Below, piece by piece: positions 1 to 11,905 of a DNA stretch of 64,000 bases. The translations under genes and the position numbers were made by a program. Source of the DNA: a virus; IMG/VR virus record IMGVR_UViG_3300049596_001007, positions 22,021-86,020 of that record; one strand, 5' to 3'. A model generated the notes under the pieces. That model was not told the origin of the DNA. It saw only the letters and a program-made list of their open reading frames with translations, and did not search any database. Positions within the stretch are counted from its first letter, which is position 1. Each line of letters opens with the position of its first letter.

Positions 1-215
1 GACTGCTCAGGCACGACTGCAAGAGAACCTGCCGGTGCTGCGAGCCTGTCGGCCTGTGTTTGGGTGGTCACGGATTGCTGAGGCAAATTATGTACCACCA
101 AAGTGATACTAGGTTGCTCCTGCGGCTTGAAACTATTGTGTGACATTGCCACATCAGTTCCAGTAAAGCCTACCGTACCTAATATAGATAATAGTAAACC
201 ACTAAGTGTTTTCAT
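1..215 (-). CDS. Secreted protein, N-terminal part (cut by window edge)
   Basis: The reading frame starts with ATG at 215, preceded by a GAGGAG ribosome site eight or so bases upstream, and runs off the left edge with no stop. The first 18 or so residues form a short signal peptide: Met-Lys-Thr, then a hydrophobic stretch rich in Leu, Ile and Gly. A Pro/Gln/Thr-rich linker follows. The visible 71 residues show no catalytic domain. A secreted protein with a low-complexity linker next to phage genes could be a cell-wall hydrolase with an export signal, but nothing seen here proves it. Confidence 0.6.
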   Translation of the reverse strand, partial: MKTLSGLLLSILGTVGFTGTDVAMSHNSFKPQEQPSITLVVHNLPQQSVTTQTQADRLAAPAGSLAVVPEQ

Positions 216-496
216 GTTGTTCAGTCTCCTCGGTTGGTTGCCTTCTCCGGTGGCTGGTATCTATAACTATAACCAGTTAGCTCTATAAAAAGAACATTCG
301 ACAGCAAAAAACCAACGAAAGCCTTTGTTTCCAATGAATAAAGCTCAAATAAATATCTAAGCCAATGATAGCAACGGTTAGAGAACTGCCAAAGTTGTAC
401 ATACTTAACATTAAAATTGTATGGTAAAGTTTGTACAGTAAGCCGAGAAACCCTTTAGCAGCAACAAGTTTAGCACGCTCAAACAGAGAGTAGCAC
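216..496. promoter_or_regulatory. Divergent intergenic region before the recombinase
   Basis: This AT-rich stretch separates the leftward secreted-protein gene from the rightward recombinase. No convincing reading frame lies in it. A plausible but weak rightward promoter is TTGTAC near 397 followed about 17 bases later by TGTATG; the TTGTAC string recurs near 431 as part of TTTGTACAGT. I see no strong consensus promoter or terminator. Confidence 0.3.
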
Positions 497-1189
497 ATGG
501 CAACTAAGAAAAGTAAACCAAAGTCTGACCTAGCGCTGTTGTACGCACGAGTGTCTACGCAGATGCAAGTCAATGATGGAATGTCTCTTGACGCACAGGA
601 ACGAGACCTAAAGCGCGCAGCGGAACACGCAGGTTTTACTGAGTTTGAACTTCTGCGTGAAGAAGGTAGATCAGGCAAGTCAATCAAAGGAAGACCGATT
701 CTTAAGGCAGCTTTGGAAAGACTGGACAAAGGTGAAGCGGCCGCTATCTTTGTTACTCGCATTGACCGTCTTGCTAGGTCAACTCAGGACTTTCTTACCA
801 TCGTAGATAGCGCGCATAAGAACGGTTGGCGAATTGTGATGCTGGACTTAAATCTAGACACGGCCTCATACCAAGGAAGATTCGTCGTAACGATCATGTC
901 GGCGCTTGCGGAAATGGAACGAGCTATCATAGCAGAACGCCAAAAAGACGTCCACAGGGATCGTAGAGAAAAAGGAAAGGTTTGGGGTGTTGATCTCGGC
1001 CTTAAGACAAAAGTGCCTGCCGAAGTTAGATCGCAGATCTCGGAGTACAGAAGCTTAGGAATGTCGTACAACAAAATAGCTGAAAAGCTAAATAACGAGA
1101 AGATTCCGCCAACTCGTGGAGCGAAATGGTACGCATCTACTGTTCACAGCTTGGTAAACAATCTAAAAGACAAAGGGTCTTCTTCGTAA
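497..1189 (+). CDS. Serine recombinase (short resolvase/integrase type)
   Basis: This is a site-specific DNA recombinase of the serine family, likely responsible for integration, excision or resolution. The N-terminal catalytic domain has the nucleophile motif ARVST with Ser20 and Arg18, the downstream GRSGKS element at 57-62, and the RIDRLARS motif at 88-95. The C-terminal part (about 185-225) matches the start of the 'recombinase' DNA-binding domain: a helix-turn-helix-like SLGMSYNKIAEKL, then IPPTRGAKW and STV. At 230 residues it is far shorter than large serine integrases (roughly 450-600) and closer to resolvases or invertases. It could therefore be a degenerate or minimal phage integrase. 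The ATG at 497 has only a weak AGAG-type ribosome site. A set of hairpins follows the gene directly. Confidence 0.9.
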   Translation: MATKKSKPKSDLALLYARVSTQMQVNDGMSLDAQERDLKRAAEHAGFTEFELLREEGRSGKSIKGRPILKAALERLDKGEAAAIFVTRIDRLARSTQDFLTIVDSAHKNGWRIVMLDLNLDTASYQGRFVVTIMSALAEMERAIIAERQKDVHRDRREKGKVWGVDLGLKTKVPAEVRSQISEYRSLGMSYNKIAEKLNNEKIPPTRGAKWYASTVHSLVNNLKDKGSSS

Positions 1190-1200
1190 AGAACAAGGTC

Positions 1201-1300
1201 GAGCTGGGCGGGCGATTCATTTGCCGTGCCTCGGCCCACCCAGCTCTGAACGTCTCTCTCCCTAGACGTTAAACCTCTAATAAGAACCTTATCTTAGGTT
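1201..1300. terminator. Three consecutive inverted repeats after the recombinase
   Basis: Between the recombinase and the convergent ribbon-helix-helix gene lie three inverted repeats. The first has 12-base arms at 1201-1212 and 1235-1246 with one mismatch. The second has perfect 7-base arms AACGTCT (1249-1255) and AGACGTT (1264-1270). The third has AACCT (1272-1276) and AGGTT (1296-1300) with a partly matched interior. None is followed by a long T run. The position fits a bidirectional terminator between convergent genes. Recombinase-adjacent dyads are also where an attachment site would be expected. Confidence 0.45.
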
Positions 1301-1332
1301 GGGTGCAAAATAGGTAATTGCCAGCACTATTT

Positions 1333-1506
1333 TTATTTTTCTGCGGCAACTCTAATTGCTCTAGCTATGAATTGATCTAGAGGCATGCGAGCGTCCTGCG
1401 CAGTTGACTTAAGTAGTTGTAGTTCATCAGAAGTTAAACGAACTACGGCTATCTTTTTTCCAGTCTCAGCAGAGCGAAACACTAGGCGGTGCCATCTAAC
1501 TTTCAT
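1333..1506 (-). CDS. Small ribbon-helix-helix type DNA-binding protein
   Basis: A 57-residue protein starting at ATG 1506, 18 bases downstream of the primase stop on the same strand, so probably co-transcribed with it. A basic N-terminus leads into a predicted strand (KKIAVVRLTS, 17-26). Two helices follow: DELQLLKSTAQDA, and PLDQFIARAIRVAA. This is the layout of Arc/CopG/MetJ ribbon-helix-helix repressors, which bind operators as dimers. Its place next to the recombinase suggests control of the recombinase or replication genes, or an excisionase-like accessory role. The assignment rests on pattern only. Confidence 0.6.
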   Translation of the reverse strand: MKVRWHRLVFRSAETGKKIAVVRLTSDELQLLKSTAQDARMPLDQFIARAIRVAAEK

Positions 1507-1524
1507 TGATAGACCCTAGTGAGC

Positions 1525-4191
1525 TCACGATCCTCGTGCAAATCGTGAGGCAATTCCCCAATCCACTTCTGTGCTTTGCACTGCTCGTGGCATTAGCAAT
1601 CTGCCGTGGAGTTCAGCTCGTGACCCGTGACCGATAATGTCTACGCCACGGTCCATCATTTTTCTCTGAAAAGCAATTTGCGTCATTGCGCGCTCTCCAC
1701 GCTCTTCAGACCATACGCGGTACACAGCGTACAGTGACTTAATTGGAATTGACGCTCCTTCAGATTCTTTTGTTTCTTCTGATAAAAAGAAACCAATTCT
1801 GTCTTCGTTTTTTCTGTAAATCTCAGCAGCTTCGCTTACAGCTGTGCACCAGCCAAGCGCGTCTCTAGCGCTTGAACCGAGTAACTTAATTGCTCCCTCA
1901 ACTGCCCACGAAAGCACTGCAGGCAACGCGCCTTCAGGATCAAATATGTAATGCTTAAGATCTGGATCTGGATTTTCTGGAACCTGCGTAAGGGGTACTG
2001 GACGAATACGTCGCCACATAGCGTCATCGCTAATGATAGGCCTGTGGTTTGTTGTGACCCACAGTTTTGCTCGAGACTGAAATGTAAATGGTTTTTCACC
2101 AGGAGAGCGCGCAGAAATTTCAGAAGAACCAGTAAGTTTCTTTACAGAGTTTTCTTTCAGTCGCTCTGACTCTGGAAGCTCGTCAACCCATACCATTCGT
2201 CTACCACGGAGTTCAGCCCAGTGGTACAAGTCGGATCCGTGAGCGTTACCGTCGCCTTGAGCAAGAACACTTGAGTCAAGAGGCCATGCGTATTGTGATG
2301 TACCCATCGCTTTTACTAATGCCTCAACCATTGTGTTTTTACCAGAGCCAGATGGCCCATACACTAAAAACATAACATCGTAAGTTCGCAATCCAGTGAG
2401 TGAGTACCCAGCAGCTTTTTGTAGCCACTCTTGTAACTCTTTATCTCCACCAGTTGCAAAGTCAATAAATTGCTCCCAACGCACGTTGCGAATTCCAGGG
2501 TTGTAAGCTACTGGAGCTCTGCGCGTGATGTATAGGTCTGGGCGTCCTTTTAGCAACTCACCAGTGCGCAGGTCAATAACTCCATTAGTAACTCCTAATA
2601 AAGTTTCATTGCTGTCCCACTGATCAACGCCAACCAATACTCGCGGATCGGATGTCGCGCTTTCAATCGCTCCATTGATACGAGAGTTTGATTTTGCTTG
2701 CTGAGCCCACTTGATTACTTCAGATTGCTTATCCGCATCGTCAAGATAATGAACAACTTCACTTGCAACAATCGGAGCAATCTTTTTAGAAAGCTCGCGC
2801 ATTTCAAGACTTTCAACATCTGGTTTCCAGTACCCGCCATCCCAGTGAAACCAGCCAAGGCCCGGCGTGTATCGCACTGCTGCTCCAAAAGAGTCAACCA
2901 TTCGCCTGCCGTTGCCAGTGTCAGTTAGACTTCGCTTACCTGGCTCACCGCCTTCTTCTTCGCCAAGAGCATCGGGGTCATGTGGAATATCTAAATTAGT
3001 AAGGTTGGCAGCGGCCGTAACAGAGCTTCCTCCCATGATTGACGTATTTATAGTTCCGCCAATTGTGCCAGGATAGTACTCAGTTTTTTGTTGCTGAGGT
3101 GTATGTGAGTTTTCAGCGTGGGACTTTGCTTTAGCTAGTGTTGCACGGCTTTCTTCTTGAGACTTCGCAGCCCAATCCTGAAGACCAGGCCAGAGCCGCT
3201 CTGTTTTAGGATTGTCAATAACAAATTGTATTGCACGCCGCACGTGCATAAGCAATCCGCCTGGGCCTTCAAGCTCAAGAGGTGGTCGTACTTTTTCTGC
3301 GTTAAAACGAATCATCATTGTTTCAACAGCAAGTTTCCCTGCTTCAGTGTTGACTGGAAACTTATTTGCTAAAGCGCAAGCCATTGAATAAATGTCAACG
3401 GCTCGTGAACCTTCGTCAATTCCCTCTGCGAGAAGACGATCAACATCTACGCGCTCGCCACCCCAATCCATTGACTCAAGAAAACCCCAATCGCCTTGAC
3501 CTAACGCGGTACCACTGGCAGAGCGAGAACCTTTCTTTCGCAATGCTTGCAATAGTTCTTCTGGCGCTGTGGCCATCTCAATTTCCCAGGGAGCTTTGCC
3601 AGTCACCCATTCGTAGCATACTCCAGAAAAATGGCGTGACGGCGTAATTAGCACATATCCATTGTGCTTAATGTCAACTCCGCCAAGCCCTGATTTTTTT
3701 AAGTTCCCAACCAGTTGCTCTGACTCGCTGCACTTATAAAATAAGTGGCGGCCGCGCTGCACTTTTCCACCCATTGAGTACTCACCAGTGATTGCCTCAA
3801 CAGTAGGCGGCAATGCGCCCTCAACAAGTTGCTCAAACTTTTCAAATGAATCGGGACCACCAGAGCGTGGGTCAATATCAATTACAAAAAATCCGCTAGG
3901 ACGACAAAAAACTGCAACGTTTGTTTCGCTTCCTTCTGGCCACCAATTATTAGCAACAGCAACATCGCTTGTTGCTTGCGAATTCCACTCGGGAATACTA
4001 GGGTGTTTGCCTACGTCTTTTGGCTCTGTGTGCGTTCCACCACACGTACATCGCCCATTGACGATGCCAAAGCACGGCATAACTTTCCATCCATGTGATG
4101 CGTACCAAGTGGCGGCTGGGCCTAATCGGCCGCTAGCAGAACTCCAAGCATCCACTAAATAGCTCGTGTCTGCAACAATAAATTGTCGCAA
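1525..4191 (-). CDS. Primase-polymerase fused to SF3 (D5-type) helicase
   Basis: An 888-residue replication initiator. The N-terminal third is a bifunctional primase-polymerase domain: the acidic pair is in VIDIDPRSGG (Asp105, Asp107), a histidine in GRHLFYK (149), and a third acid in GVDIKHNGY (Asp173). A Cys/His cluster near 48-54 (CTCGGTH) may bind zinc. The C-terminal half has a Walker A loop GPSGSGKNT near 605-613 and Walker B-like VWVDELPESE, then a TTNH motif, as in D5/P4-type SF3 helicases. The frame begins at TTG 4191 directly after an in-frame stop and without a clear ribosome site. A GTG twelve codons downstream is an alternative, because homology to prim-pol proteins seems to begin near residue 20. 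Such proteins prime and unwind at the phage origin. Confidence 0.88.
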   Translation of the reverse strand: MRQFIVADTSYLVDAWSSASGRLGPAATWYASHGWKVMPCFGIVNGRCTCGGTHTEPKDVGKHPSIPEWNSQATSDVAVANNWWPEGSETNVAVFCRPSGFFVIDIDPRSGGPDSFEKFEQLVEGALPPTVEAITGEYSMGGKVQRGRHLFYKCSESEQLVGNLKKSGLGGVDIKHNGYVLITPSRHFSGVCYEWVTGKAPWEIEMATAPEELLQALRKKGSRSASGTALGQGDWGFLESMDWGGERVDVDRLLAEGIDEGSRAVDIYSMACALANKFPVNTEAGKLAVETMMIRFNAEKVRPPLELEGPGGLLMHVRRAIQFVIDNPKTERLWPGLQDWAAKSQEESRATLAKAKSHAENSHTPQQQKTEYYPGTIGGTINTSIMGGSSVTAAANLTNLDIPHDPDALGEEEGGEPGKRSLTDTGNGRRMVDSFGAAVRYTPGLGWFHWDGGYWKPDVESLEMRELSKKIAPIVASEVVHYLDDADKQSEVIKWAQQAKSNSRINGAIESATSDPRVLVGVDQWDSNETLLGVTNGVIDLRTGELLKGRPDLYITRRAPVAYNPGIRNVRWEQFIDFATGGDKELQEWLQKAAGYSLTGLRTYDVMFLVYGPSGSGKNTMVEALVKAMGTSQYAWPLDSSVLAQGDGNAHGSDLYHWAELRGRRMVWVDELPESERLKENSVKKLTGSSEISARSPGEKPFTFQSRAKLWVTTNHRPIISDDAMWRRIRPVPLTQVPENPDPDLKHYIFDPEGALPAVLSWAVEGAIKLLGSSARDALGWCTAVSEAAEIYRKNEDRIGFFLSEETKESEGASIPIKSLYAVYRVWSEERGERAMTQIAFQRKMMDRGVDIIGHGSRAELHGRLLMPRAVQSTEVDWGIASRFARGS

Positions 4192-4371
4192 CTAAACTTA
4201 ATACTGTTACTATTCGTCATTTAATTACCTGTCGTGAGAGAGAAAGATGTTTTACCGTGGAACAACATATTATCATAGGTTCAGTCCCGTCGCCTGAATA
4301 TATGTTACTATACATCTTCTAGTACAGAGTTTGATACTGTATTGAATAACCACTAGCATGGAGGCAAAAGC
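4192..4371. promoter_or_regulatory. Divergent control region between primase and the 4.4-kb operon
   Basis: An AT-rich region that must hold promoters for both the leftward primase and the rightward small-protein/metallophosphoesterase operon. Dyads resembling operators are ATGT..ACAT at 4302-4315 and TACAG (4323-4327) with CTGTA (4337-4341). A TTGATA at about 4331 followed by TAGCAT near 4355 could be a rightward promoter. The placement beside the replication initiator also makes it a candidate origin, but no iteron array is visible. Confidence 0.4.
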
Positions 4372-4611
4372 ATGGGGTCACTATTTGAAGAAATTCAATC
4401 TGAAAAATCTAAACAAGGTAACCGATCTAGAATAGCTGAAATTCTAGCGGCTTTACCTAACGACGACAAAAAAGATTTTTTGAAGGCGCTAGACGATCAC
4501 AGCATTCCAGCTTCAAGTATCTCCAAGGCAATGTCTAAGCGTGGCCACAAGTTGGCAATCAACGTAATAAGCCGCTACCGCCGCGGAGAATTGATGATAA
4601 AATTCAAATGA
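4372..4611 (+). CDS. Small putative DNA-binding protein
   Basis: A 79-residue basic protein with a strong GGAGG ribosome site eight bases before ATG. The C-terminal half, from about residue 47, resembles a helix-turn-helix: SSISKAMSKRGHKLAINVIS followed by a basic RYRRGE tail. This is the arrangement seen in small phage DNA-binding proteins in which the second helix reads the operator. It overlaps the start of the metallophosphoesterase by four bases (ATGA), so the two are translationally coupled. I do not recognise a named family, and the DNA-binding role is inferred. Confidence 0.55.
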   Translation: MGSLFEEIQSEKSKQGNRSRIAEILAALPNDDKKDFLKALDDHSIPASSISKAMSKRGHKLAINVISRYRRGELMIKFK

Positions 4612-5615
4612 GTAGCCTATCTGATGACATTAAAAAAGAAGATGAAATTGCTGAACTACGGGCAGCATTAAAAAAGTCGCAACAATCGCATTACAAGGCT
4701 AAGCGAGCAAATGACATTATTGTAGATGCTGTGTATGAAGCTGCTCGTGAATCAGCTATTGCTTGCGGCCCTGGTAAATCGCTAAAAGTGCCAGCGCAGC
4801 CTGGACAAAAAGACACTAGAAAAACCAAACCAGAGGTGGCACTAGTCCATGCGACAGACTGGCAAAATGGAAAAAGAAGCATTACATACGGAATTGAAAA
4901 GTGCTCACAACGCATTGAGCAATTGGCCACTAAGGTTATGGAGCTCACCGCAGTCCAAAGAACGCACCACCCTGTCCGCGAATGTGTTGTAATGCTCGGC
5001 GGAGACATGGTTGAGGGAATCACTATTTTTCCTGGCCAAGCCTGGGAAGTTGAGGCACATCTCTTTGAACAACTTTTTGAGACTGTTCGTATTGAAGAAA
5101 CTCTTATCAGAACCTTTGCTGCATTTTTTGACAAGGTGCACGTTGTTTGCGAGTACGGAAACCATGGCCGCCTCGGCCGCAAGGGCGAACTACCAGCAAA
5201 CGATAATATAGATGCCATATCTTATAGAATAGCTCAGGACAGAACAAAAGATCTAAAAAATGTCACTTGGCAGATGTCTCCTGATTGGTACCAAATGGTC
5301 ACGATAGGAAACTACAAAGCGCTCTTAGTGCACGGCGACGAATGCAAAGCTCAGGCTGGTATTCTACGAAAAGCCAATGCATGGGCTACTGGAGTAGTTG
5401 AGCCGTTTACTGATGTGTACATGGGGCACTTTCACACACCGACTACATACACGATGGCAAATGCTGGAAGAGTGTTTGTAACTGGTTCTCCAGAATCTCA
5501 TAATGAGTACGCGCGAGAAGTGATTGCCGCAGTCGGCAAGCCGTCCCAACGACTTCACTTTATTGATCCAGAAAAAGGAAGAGTCACAGCAGAATACACG
5601 GTGTGGCTCGACTAG
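4608..5615 (+). CDS. Calcineurin-like metallophosphoesterase
   Basis: A 335-residue two-metal phosphoesterase. The first 75 residues are charged and likely helical or coiled-coil. The catalytic core follows with family motifs in order: HATDWQNGK (Asp84), GGDMVEG (Asp133), YGNHGR (Asn185-His186), VHGDE (His242) and GHFHT (273-277). The first motif is DWQ rather than the usual DxH, so one metal ligand position differs from the consensus. Phage members of this superfamily act as DNA exonucleases or phosphatases. Its neighbours, a small DNA-binding protein upstream and the primase divergently, favour a nucleic-acid role. The substrate cannot be read from the sequence. Confidence 0.8.
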   Translation: MSSLSDDIKKEDEIAELRAALKKSQQSHYKAKRANDIIVDAVYEAARESAIACGPGKSLKVPAQPGQKDTRKTKPEVALVHATDWQNGKRSITYGIEKCSQRIEQLATKVMELTAVQRTHHPVRECVVMLGGDMVEGITIFPGQAWEVEAHLFEQLFETVRIEETLIRTFAAFFDKVHVVCEYGNHGRLGRKGELPANDNIDAISYRIAQDRTKDLKNVTWQMSPDWYQMVTIGNYKALLVHGDECKAQAGILRKANAWATGVVEPFTDVYMGHFHTPTTYTMANAGRVFVTGSPESHNEYAREVIAAVGKPSQRLHFIDPEKGRVTAEYTVWLD

Positions 5616-5629
5616 GATAGTATTTCCAG

Positions 5630-6016
5630 GTGGGGATACTCAAGCCTAGAGGCTTCTTCAAAAAAGAAAATACTCTTCTTCAAAATGCAGAAGAAGTGCT
5701 GACCGACCAGCTTTCTGAAAACTATGACGTAGATCTTTCACGAATTGGCCTTATGTGGTCTGGTGTACTTGGCTTAGACACGCCAGTGCCCGCATCAGAA
5801 GTAGCAGCAATGCTGTCCTGCGTAGATCTAATTAGAGCAACTACGCTGGTTGACTCACTTGAGCATTGGACTAGCGCTGCGGCTCATGCTGCTTTAGGGT
5901 ATGAAGCCGAGCCAAGTCTAGAAGAAAACGAAGAAAAAGACACAAGAAAAGTGTCAGAAAAAAATCCTATAGGCTTTGTCGTACAAGACACATCAAAAGC
6001 ATTAAGTACAGAATAG
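5630..6016 (+). CDS. DUF6378-like protein, diverged
   Basis: A 128-residue protein from GTG 5630 with no clear ribosome site, 15 bases after the metallophosphoesterase stop. The central part (about 19-92) lines up with the clearer DUF6378 protein encoded at 27978-28268: 'RIGLMWSGVLGL' here against 'RIAQIWSVIFGI' there, and 'SAAAHAALGYE' against 'DIAGYAACGFE'. The glycine-rich and lysine/arginine positions of that protein are missing here, and an acidic tail of about 35 residues is added. DUF6378 proteins have an all-alpha fold reminiscent of NTP pyrophosphatases, but their function is not established. Confidence 0.55.
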   Translation: MGILKPRGFFKKENTLLQNAEEVLTDQLSENYDVDLSRIGLMWSGVLGLDTPVPASEVAAMLSCVDLIRATTLVDSLEHWTSAAAHAALGYEAEPSLEENEEKDTRKVSEKNPIGFVVQDTSKALSTE

Positions 6017-6057
6017 TTTGATAAGATCGCGTTCTAGCAGACGAATGGAGCGCATAC

Positions 6058-6801
6058 ATGCCTTGGCCTAACAGCATTACCGTGCGCACCGTTACTGGGA
6101 CATACTTCACTGCTTCTGGAAGTCCAGCAAAGGGACGTGTCACTTTTACGCCATCATCACGAGTACTGGACCAAGACGACGCTGTAGTTGTTGAATCGGC
6201 GTTGACCGCGACGCTGAACACAAGCGGGTCTTTTTCAATATCTCTTCCAGTAACTGATAATCCTCTTTTGTACCCAAATCAGTGGCTATACAATGTAAAA
6301 GTAAAGCTCTATGGCGCAAAACCTTATGAGTTTGCGGTGTATATCCCGTACGGCGACGGCACTAGCATTGATCTTGCAGAACAAGTAAACTCGTCAATAA
6401 ACACAGAAGTTACAGGCGCTTCTGTGGCAAGCGCGCCGCAAGGGCCAATAGGGCCAAGAGGCGCGAGCATTGTTGCTGGACAGGGCCTGCCGATTTACAC
6501 TATTGGCTATGACGGAGACGTATTCATTGACACGGATACTGGCGACTTTTACGGACCAAAGGCAGCAGGCGAATGGTCTGGTACTCCGTTTTTCTCAGCC
6601 AACTTCACTACTAGACACGTTCATACGCAAGGTGCGGCAACGGCTACATGGACAATTACACACGGGCTAGGTGGCAAGCCCTCTGTGGCAGTAGTAGACT
6701 CGGCTGGAACTGTCGTGGTTGGAGAAGTAAGATACGATAGCAATACAGTAGTGACAGTTTTGTTTACTACACCATTTTCAGGGTACGCGTACCTTACGTA
6801 G
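6058..6801 (+). CDS. Tail fibre / adhesin protein
   Basis: A 247-residue virion protein with a GGAG ribosome site. An N-terminal beta domain (1-120) resembles a fibre-attachment domain and is followed by a short collagen-like hinge APQGPIGPRGAS. Next come a GYDGDVFIDTDTGDFYGP element common in phage fibres and a C-terminal module (about 195-247, ATWTITHGLGGKPSV to GYAYLT) that occurs at the tips of many siphovirus fibres. It opens a rightward run of fibre genes lying on the opposite strand from the main tail operon. The likely role is binding host surface glycans. Confidence 0.7.
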   Translation: MPWPNSITVRTVTGTYFTASGSPAKGRVTFTPSSRVLDQDDAVVVESALTATLNTSGSFSISLPVTDNPLLYPNQWLYNVKVKLYGAKPYEFAVYIPYGDGTSIDLAEQVNSSINTEVTGASVASAPQGPIGPRGASIVAGQGLPIYTIGYDGDVFIDTDTGDFYGPKAAGEWSGTPFFSANFTTRHVHTQGAATATWTITHGLGGKPSVAVVDSAGTVVVGEVRYDSNTVVTVLFTTPFSGYAYLT

Positions 6802-6830
6802 CTTGAATAGACAATAAGGAGCTGCTCCCC

Positions 6831-8489
6831 ATGGCACAGAAATTTCTTACAAATATTGACCTTAATCAGAATCAGCTGATTAACTCCAAGTTCGAAGTAC
6901 TTGCAACTAACCCATCTACGGGAAACTTCGAAGGACGGATGTATTTTAACTCCACCACGTTTACTCTTATGCTCTACGCCAACTCCGCGTGGAGAAAGAC
7001 TGTGCATAGCATCGCAACTGGTGGAGCAAATACTGATGCCATTACGCTTTCTGAAGCAAACGGAACGACCACTGTCACGCTCAATGTTGCTGACGCAGAC
7101 AGTGCTGGTCTCCTTACTGCCGCCTTCTGGAACGACCTTACTGACGCAACGTCTAGCGCCACGGCAAGCAAGCTCGTAAAGCGCGATGCGAGTGGGAATA
7201 TCTCTGTTGCCACACCAAGCGCCGACGCCCATGCGGCGACAAAAGGTTATGTAGACGCAGCCCGTTCTGGTCTTGATGTCAAAGCGTCAGTGAGGGTTGC
7301 CACAACTGCCGCCGTTCTTCTTGCCTCTGGCTTAGAAAACGAAGACACAGTCGACGGCGTGACACTCGCCACAGGTGACAGAGTTCTTGTTAAAGACCAA
7401 TCAACAGGTTCGGAAAATGGCATCTACGTTGTTCAGGCTTCTGGTGCCGCAGTTCGTGCAACAGACGCAGACACATCGGCCGAAGTAACGGCAGGAATGT
7501 TCACCTTCGTCTCTGAAGGTACAGTAAACGCCGACTCTGGTTGGGTTTTAACAACAAACGATACGATTACCCTTGGAACTACAGCACTTGCTTTTGCTCA
7601 ATTCTCTGGTGCTGGTCAAGTTACAGCAGGCGATGGTCTTACTAAAACTGGTAACACAATCAATGTCGTCGGCACTTCTGCCCGTATTACTGCTAACGCT
7701 GACAGTATTGACATTGCATCAACTTACGTCGGTCAATCTTCGATTACGACACTTGGAACAATTACCTCGGGTGTTTGGAATGGCACGGATATTGCGATTG
7801 CAGATGGCGGTACTGGGGCGTCAACCGCAGGCGACGCTCGCACAAACCTTGGTCTTGCAATCGGTTCTGACGTCCAGGCGTATGATGCAGAACTTGCCGC
7901 GATTGCTGGCCTCACTTCTGCTGCCAATAAACTCCCGTACTTCACCGGATCTGGAAGCGCCGCTTTAACAGACATCACAACGCACGGCCGCGCAATTATT
8001 GATGATGTTGATGCCTCTGCGTCACGAACAACGCTCGGATTAGTTATTGGAACTGATGTTCAAGCGTACAATTCCACGCTTGCAGCAGTCGCAGGTGGAA
8101 CATACTCTGGCGATGACAGCATTACTACGCTTGGAACGATTGCAACAGGAACATGGAATGGTTCCGATATCGCCGTTGCTGACGGTGGCACTGGCGCCTC
8201 AACGGAGGCAAACGCAAGAACAAACCTCGCGGCCGGTGGCTCACAGGGCGCCGGAGTCAGCACTCCCGCTCTTGCTCGTAAAGTCACAAAAACAGTTGGC
8301 GACGGCACTGCCACTTCTATCGCTGTTGTCCACGCATTCAATACGCGCGACGTGACAATTCAAGTGTATGACGCGGCAAGCTACGACACAGTCATTGCGG
8401 ATACAGTTCGTACTGACGCAAACACAGTAACAGTTACGTTTGCGACAGCTCCTACTTTAAATGCATATATAGTTGTGGTTATCGGCTAA
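6831..8489 (+). CDS. Long tail fibre protein with repeated modules
   Basis: A 552-residue Thr/Ala/Gly-rich fibre with an AAGGAG ribosome site. The MAQKF start is shared with the fibre beginning at 8742. Residues about 150-260 hold a knob-like domain ([16 protein letters not shown]..., [11 protein letters not shown]) typical of phage fibre proteins. Two copies of a roughly 60-residue module follow, each with ITTLGTI, WNG(T/S)[12 protein letters not shown] and ARTNL, ending in IGSDVQAY or its variant. The C-terminal 55 residues form another beta tip. Only five Lys and few aromatic residues appear in the repeats, as expected for triple-stranded fibres. Confidence 0.75.
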   Translation: MAQKFLTNIDLNQNQLINSKFEVLATNPSTGNFEGRMYFNSTTFTLMLYANSAWRKTVHSIATGGANTDAITLSEANGTTTVTLNVADADSAGLLTAAFWNDLTDATSSATASKLVKRDASGNISVATPSADAHAATKGYVDAARSGLDVKASVRVATTAAVLLASGLENEDTVDGVTLATGDRVLVKDQSTGSENGIYVVQASGAAVRATDADTSAEVTAGMFTFVSEGTVNADSGWVLTTNDTITLGTTALAFAQFSGAGQVTAGDGLTKTGNTINVVGTSARITANADSIDIASTYVGQSSITTLGTITSGVWNGTDIAIADGGTGASTAGDARTNLGLAIGSDVQAYDAELAAIAGLTSAANKLPYFTGSGSAALTDITTHGRAIIDDVDASASRTTLGLVIGTDVQAYNSTLAAVAGGTYSGDDSITTLGTIATGTWNGSDIAVADGGTGASTEANARTNLAAGGSQGAGVSTPALARKVTKTVGDGTATSIAVVHAFNTRDVTIQVYDAASYDTVIADTVRTDANTVTVTFATAPTLNAYIVVVIG

Positions 8490-8509
8490 AAAATCAAGGA
8501 CAGTTAAAC

Positions 8510-8698
8510 ATGAAAATTACAGCAGAACAAAAAGCAATCGCGGCATCATACGCAAGAAGCGTACTTGGTGCAGCAGTAGCAACATACGCAGCAACGAGCG
8601 ATGTTAAATTAGCTGCTAATGCTCTCTGGGCAGCAGCACTTCCTGTCATCCTTCGCTATATGAATCCAAAAGACACTGCCTTCGGCAAAAAAGCTTAA
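8510..8698 (+). CDS. Small hydrophobic protein, possible holin-like
   Basis: A 62-residue protein with an AAGGA ribosome site, placed alone between two fibre genes. After a polar start there are two weakly hydrophobic Ala-rich helices (about 9-28 and 34-50) and a basic tail ending FGKKA. The small size, paired Ala-rich helices and charged tail are compatible with a holin or other membrane-active lysis protein, and similar small proteins are annotated as putative holins in aquatic phages. The helices are not strongly hydrophobic and no endolysin is adjacent, so a structural or assembly role remains possible. Confidence 0.4.
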   Translation: MKITAEQKAIAASYARSVLGAAVATYAATSDVKLAANALWAAALPVILRYMNPKDTAFGKKA

Positions 8699-8711
8699 TA
8701 AAACGCCCTGA

Positions 8712-11139
<2,428 letters not shown>

Positions 11140-11140
<1 letters not shown>

Positions 11141-11904
11141 TGGCGGCAATTACTTTTCCTGCTTCTCCGTATGTAAACCAGATTTACACTGTTGGCTCTA
11201 AGAGTTGGCAATGGGATGGAGTGGTATGGAACTCCTATTACAACGAAGCCGTTGATTCTGTTTACGGAACTGGTGCTGATGGTGATGCTGTACTAGACGG
11301 AACCACAACAGTTCTAAGCATGGCTCCTTCTTCAAGTGTTTATTCCATGACACGGGATTTGTATTTAAATGATTTGACGATTAATGCGAGCGTTCGTCTT
11401 GCGCCTAACGGGTATCGAATATTCGTTAAAGGCACATTGAAGTTCATGGGAGCCAACTCCATAATTGGCTACACGACTGGATTTTCTACTGCCGGCTCAA
11501 TTAAGCAAGGTGGAGGAATACTGGAAGCAGTTTCTCATTCTTTGGGTGGTGCGGCAACTGGCTACCTATCAACACTCCCGACTGCTGCACTTGGCGGTGC
11601 TAACTATTTTAAAGTTCCTAGTCAAGCAGTAACTGGTTATTCAATAACTGCTGCAGGTGGACCAGAATTTCTTCGTGGAGGAGCAGGTGCGCTAGGTCAA
11701 GCAGGTGGAGGAATAATCATCATTGCTGCTCGTTACATTTCTGGGCCAGCAACAGGTACTGCTTATATCAAAGCTCCAGGAACTGCTCCTGCTGGAGGTG
11801 GCGTGATTCTTATTGTATCTTCTGCCGAAGCATTGGCCGCTGGAATTACTACTGATGTGACTGGGCAAAACGCAGGCACCGTCCACTACATGTCGCAGGT
11901 GTGA
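11140..11904 (+). CDS. Tail fibre / adhesin, Gly-rich
   Basis: A 254-residue protein starting at an ATG overlapping the previous stop. The N-terminus (ITFPASPYVNQIYTVGSKSWQWDG) is a short beta repeat found at fibre bases. A DSVYGTGADGDAVLDG segment and an alternating hydrophobic strand pattern follow, suggesting a beta-helix or beta-prism shaft that becomes glycine-rich near 170-220. The DSVYGxGxDGD start and 'NGYRIFVKGTL' strand recur in the next gene, which appears to be a paralogue carrying extra domains. Confidence 0.65.
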
Positions 11905-11905
11905 T

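Noticed and set aside
283-762. A 159-residue leftward frame
   Set aside because: Most of it is antisense to the serine recombinase and it lacks a family motif and ribosome site.
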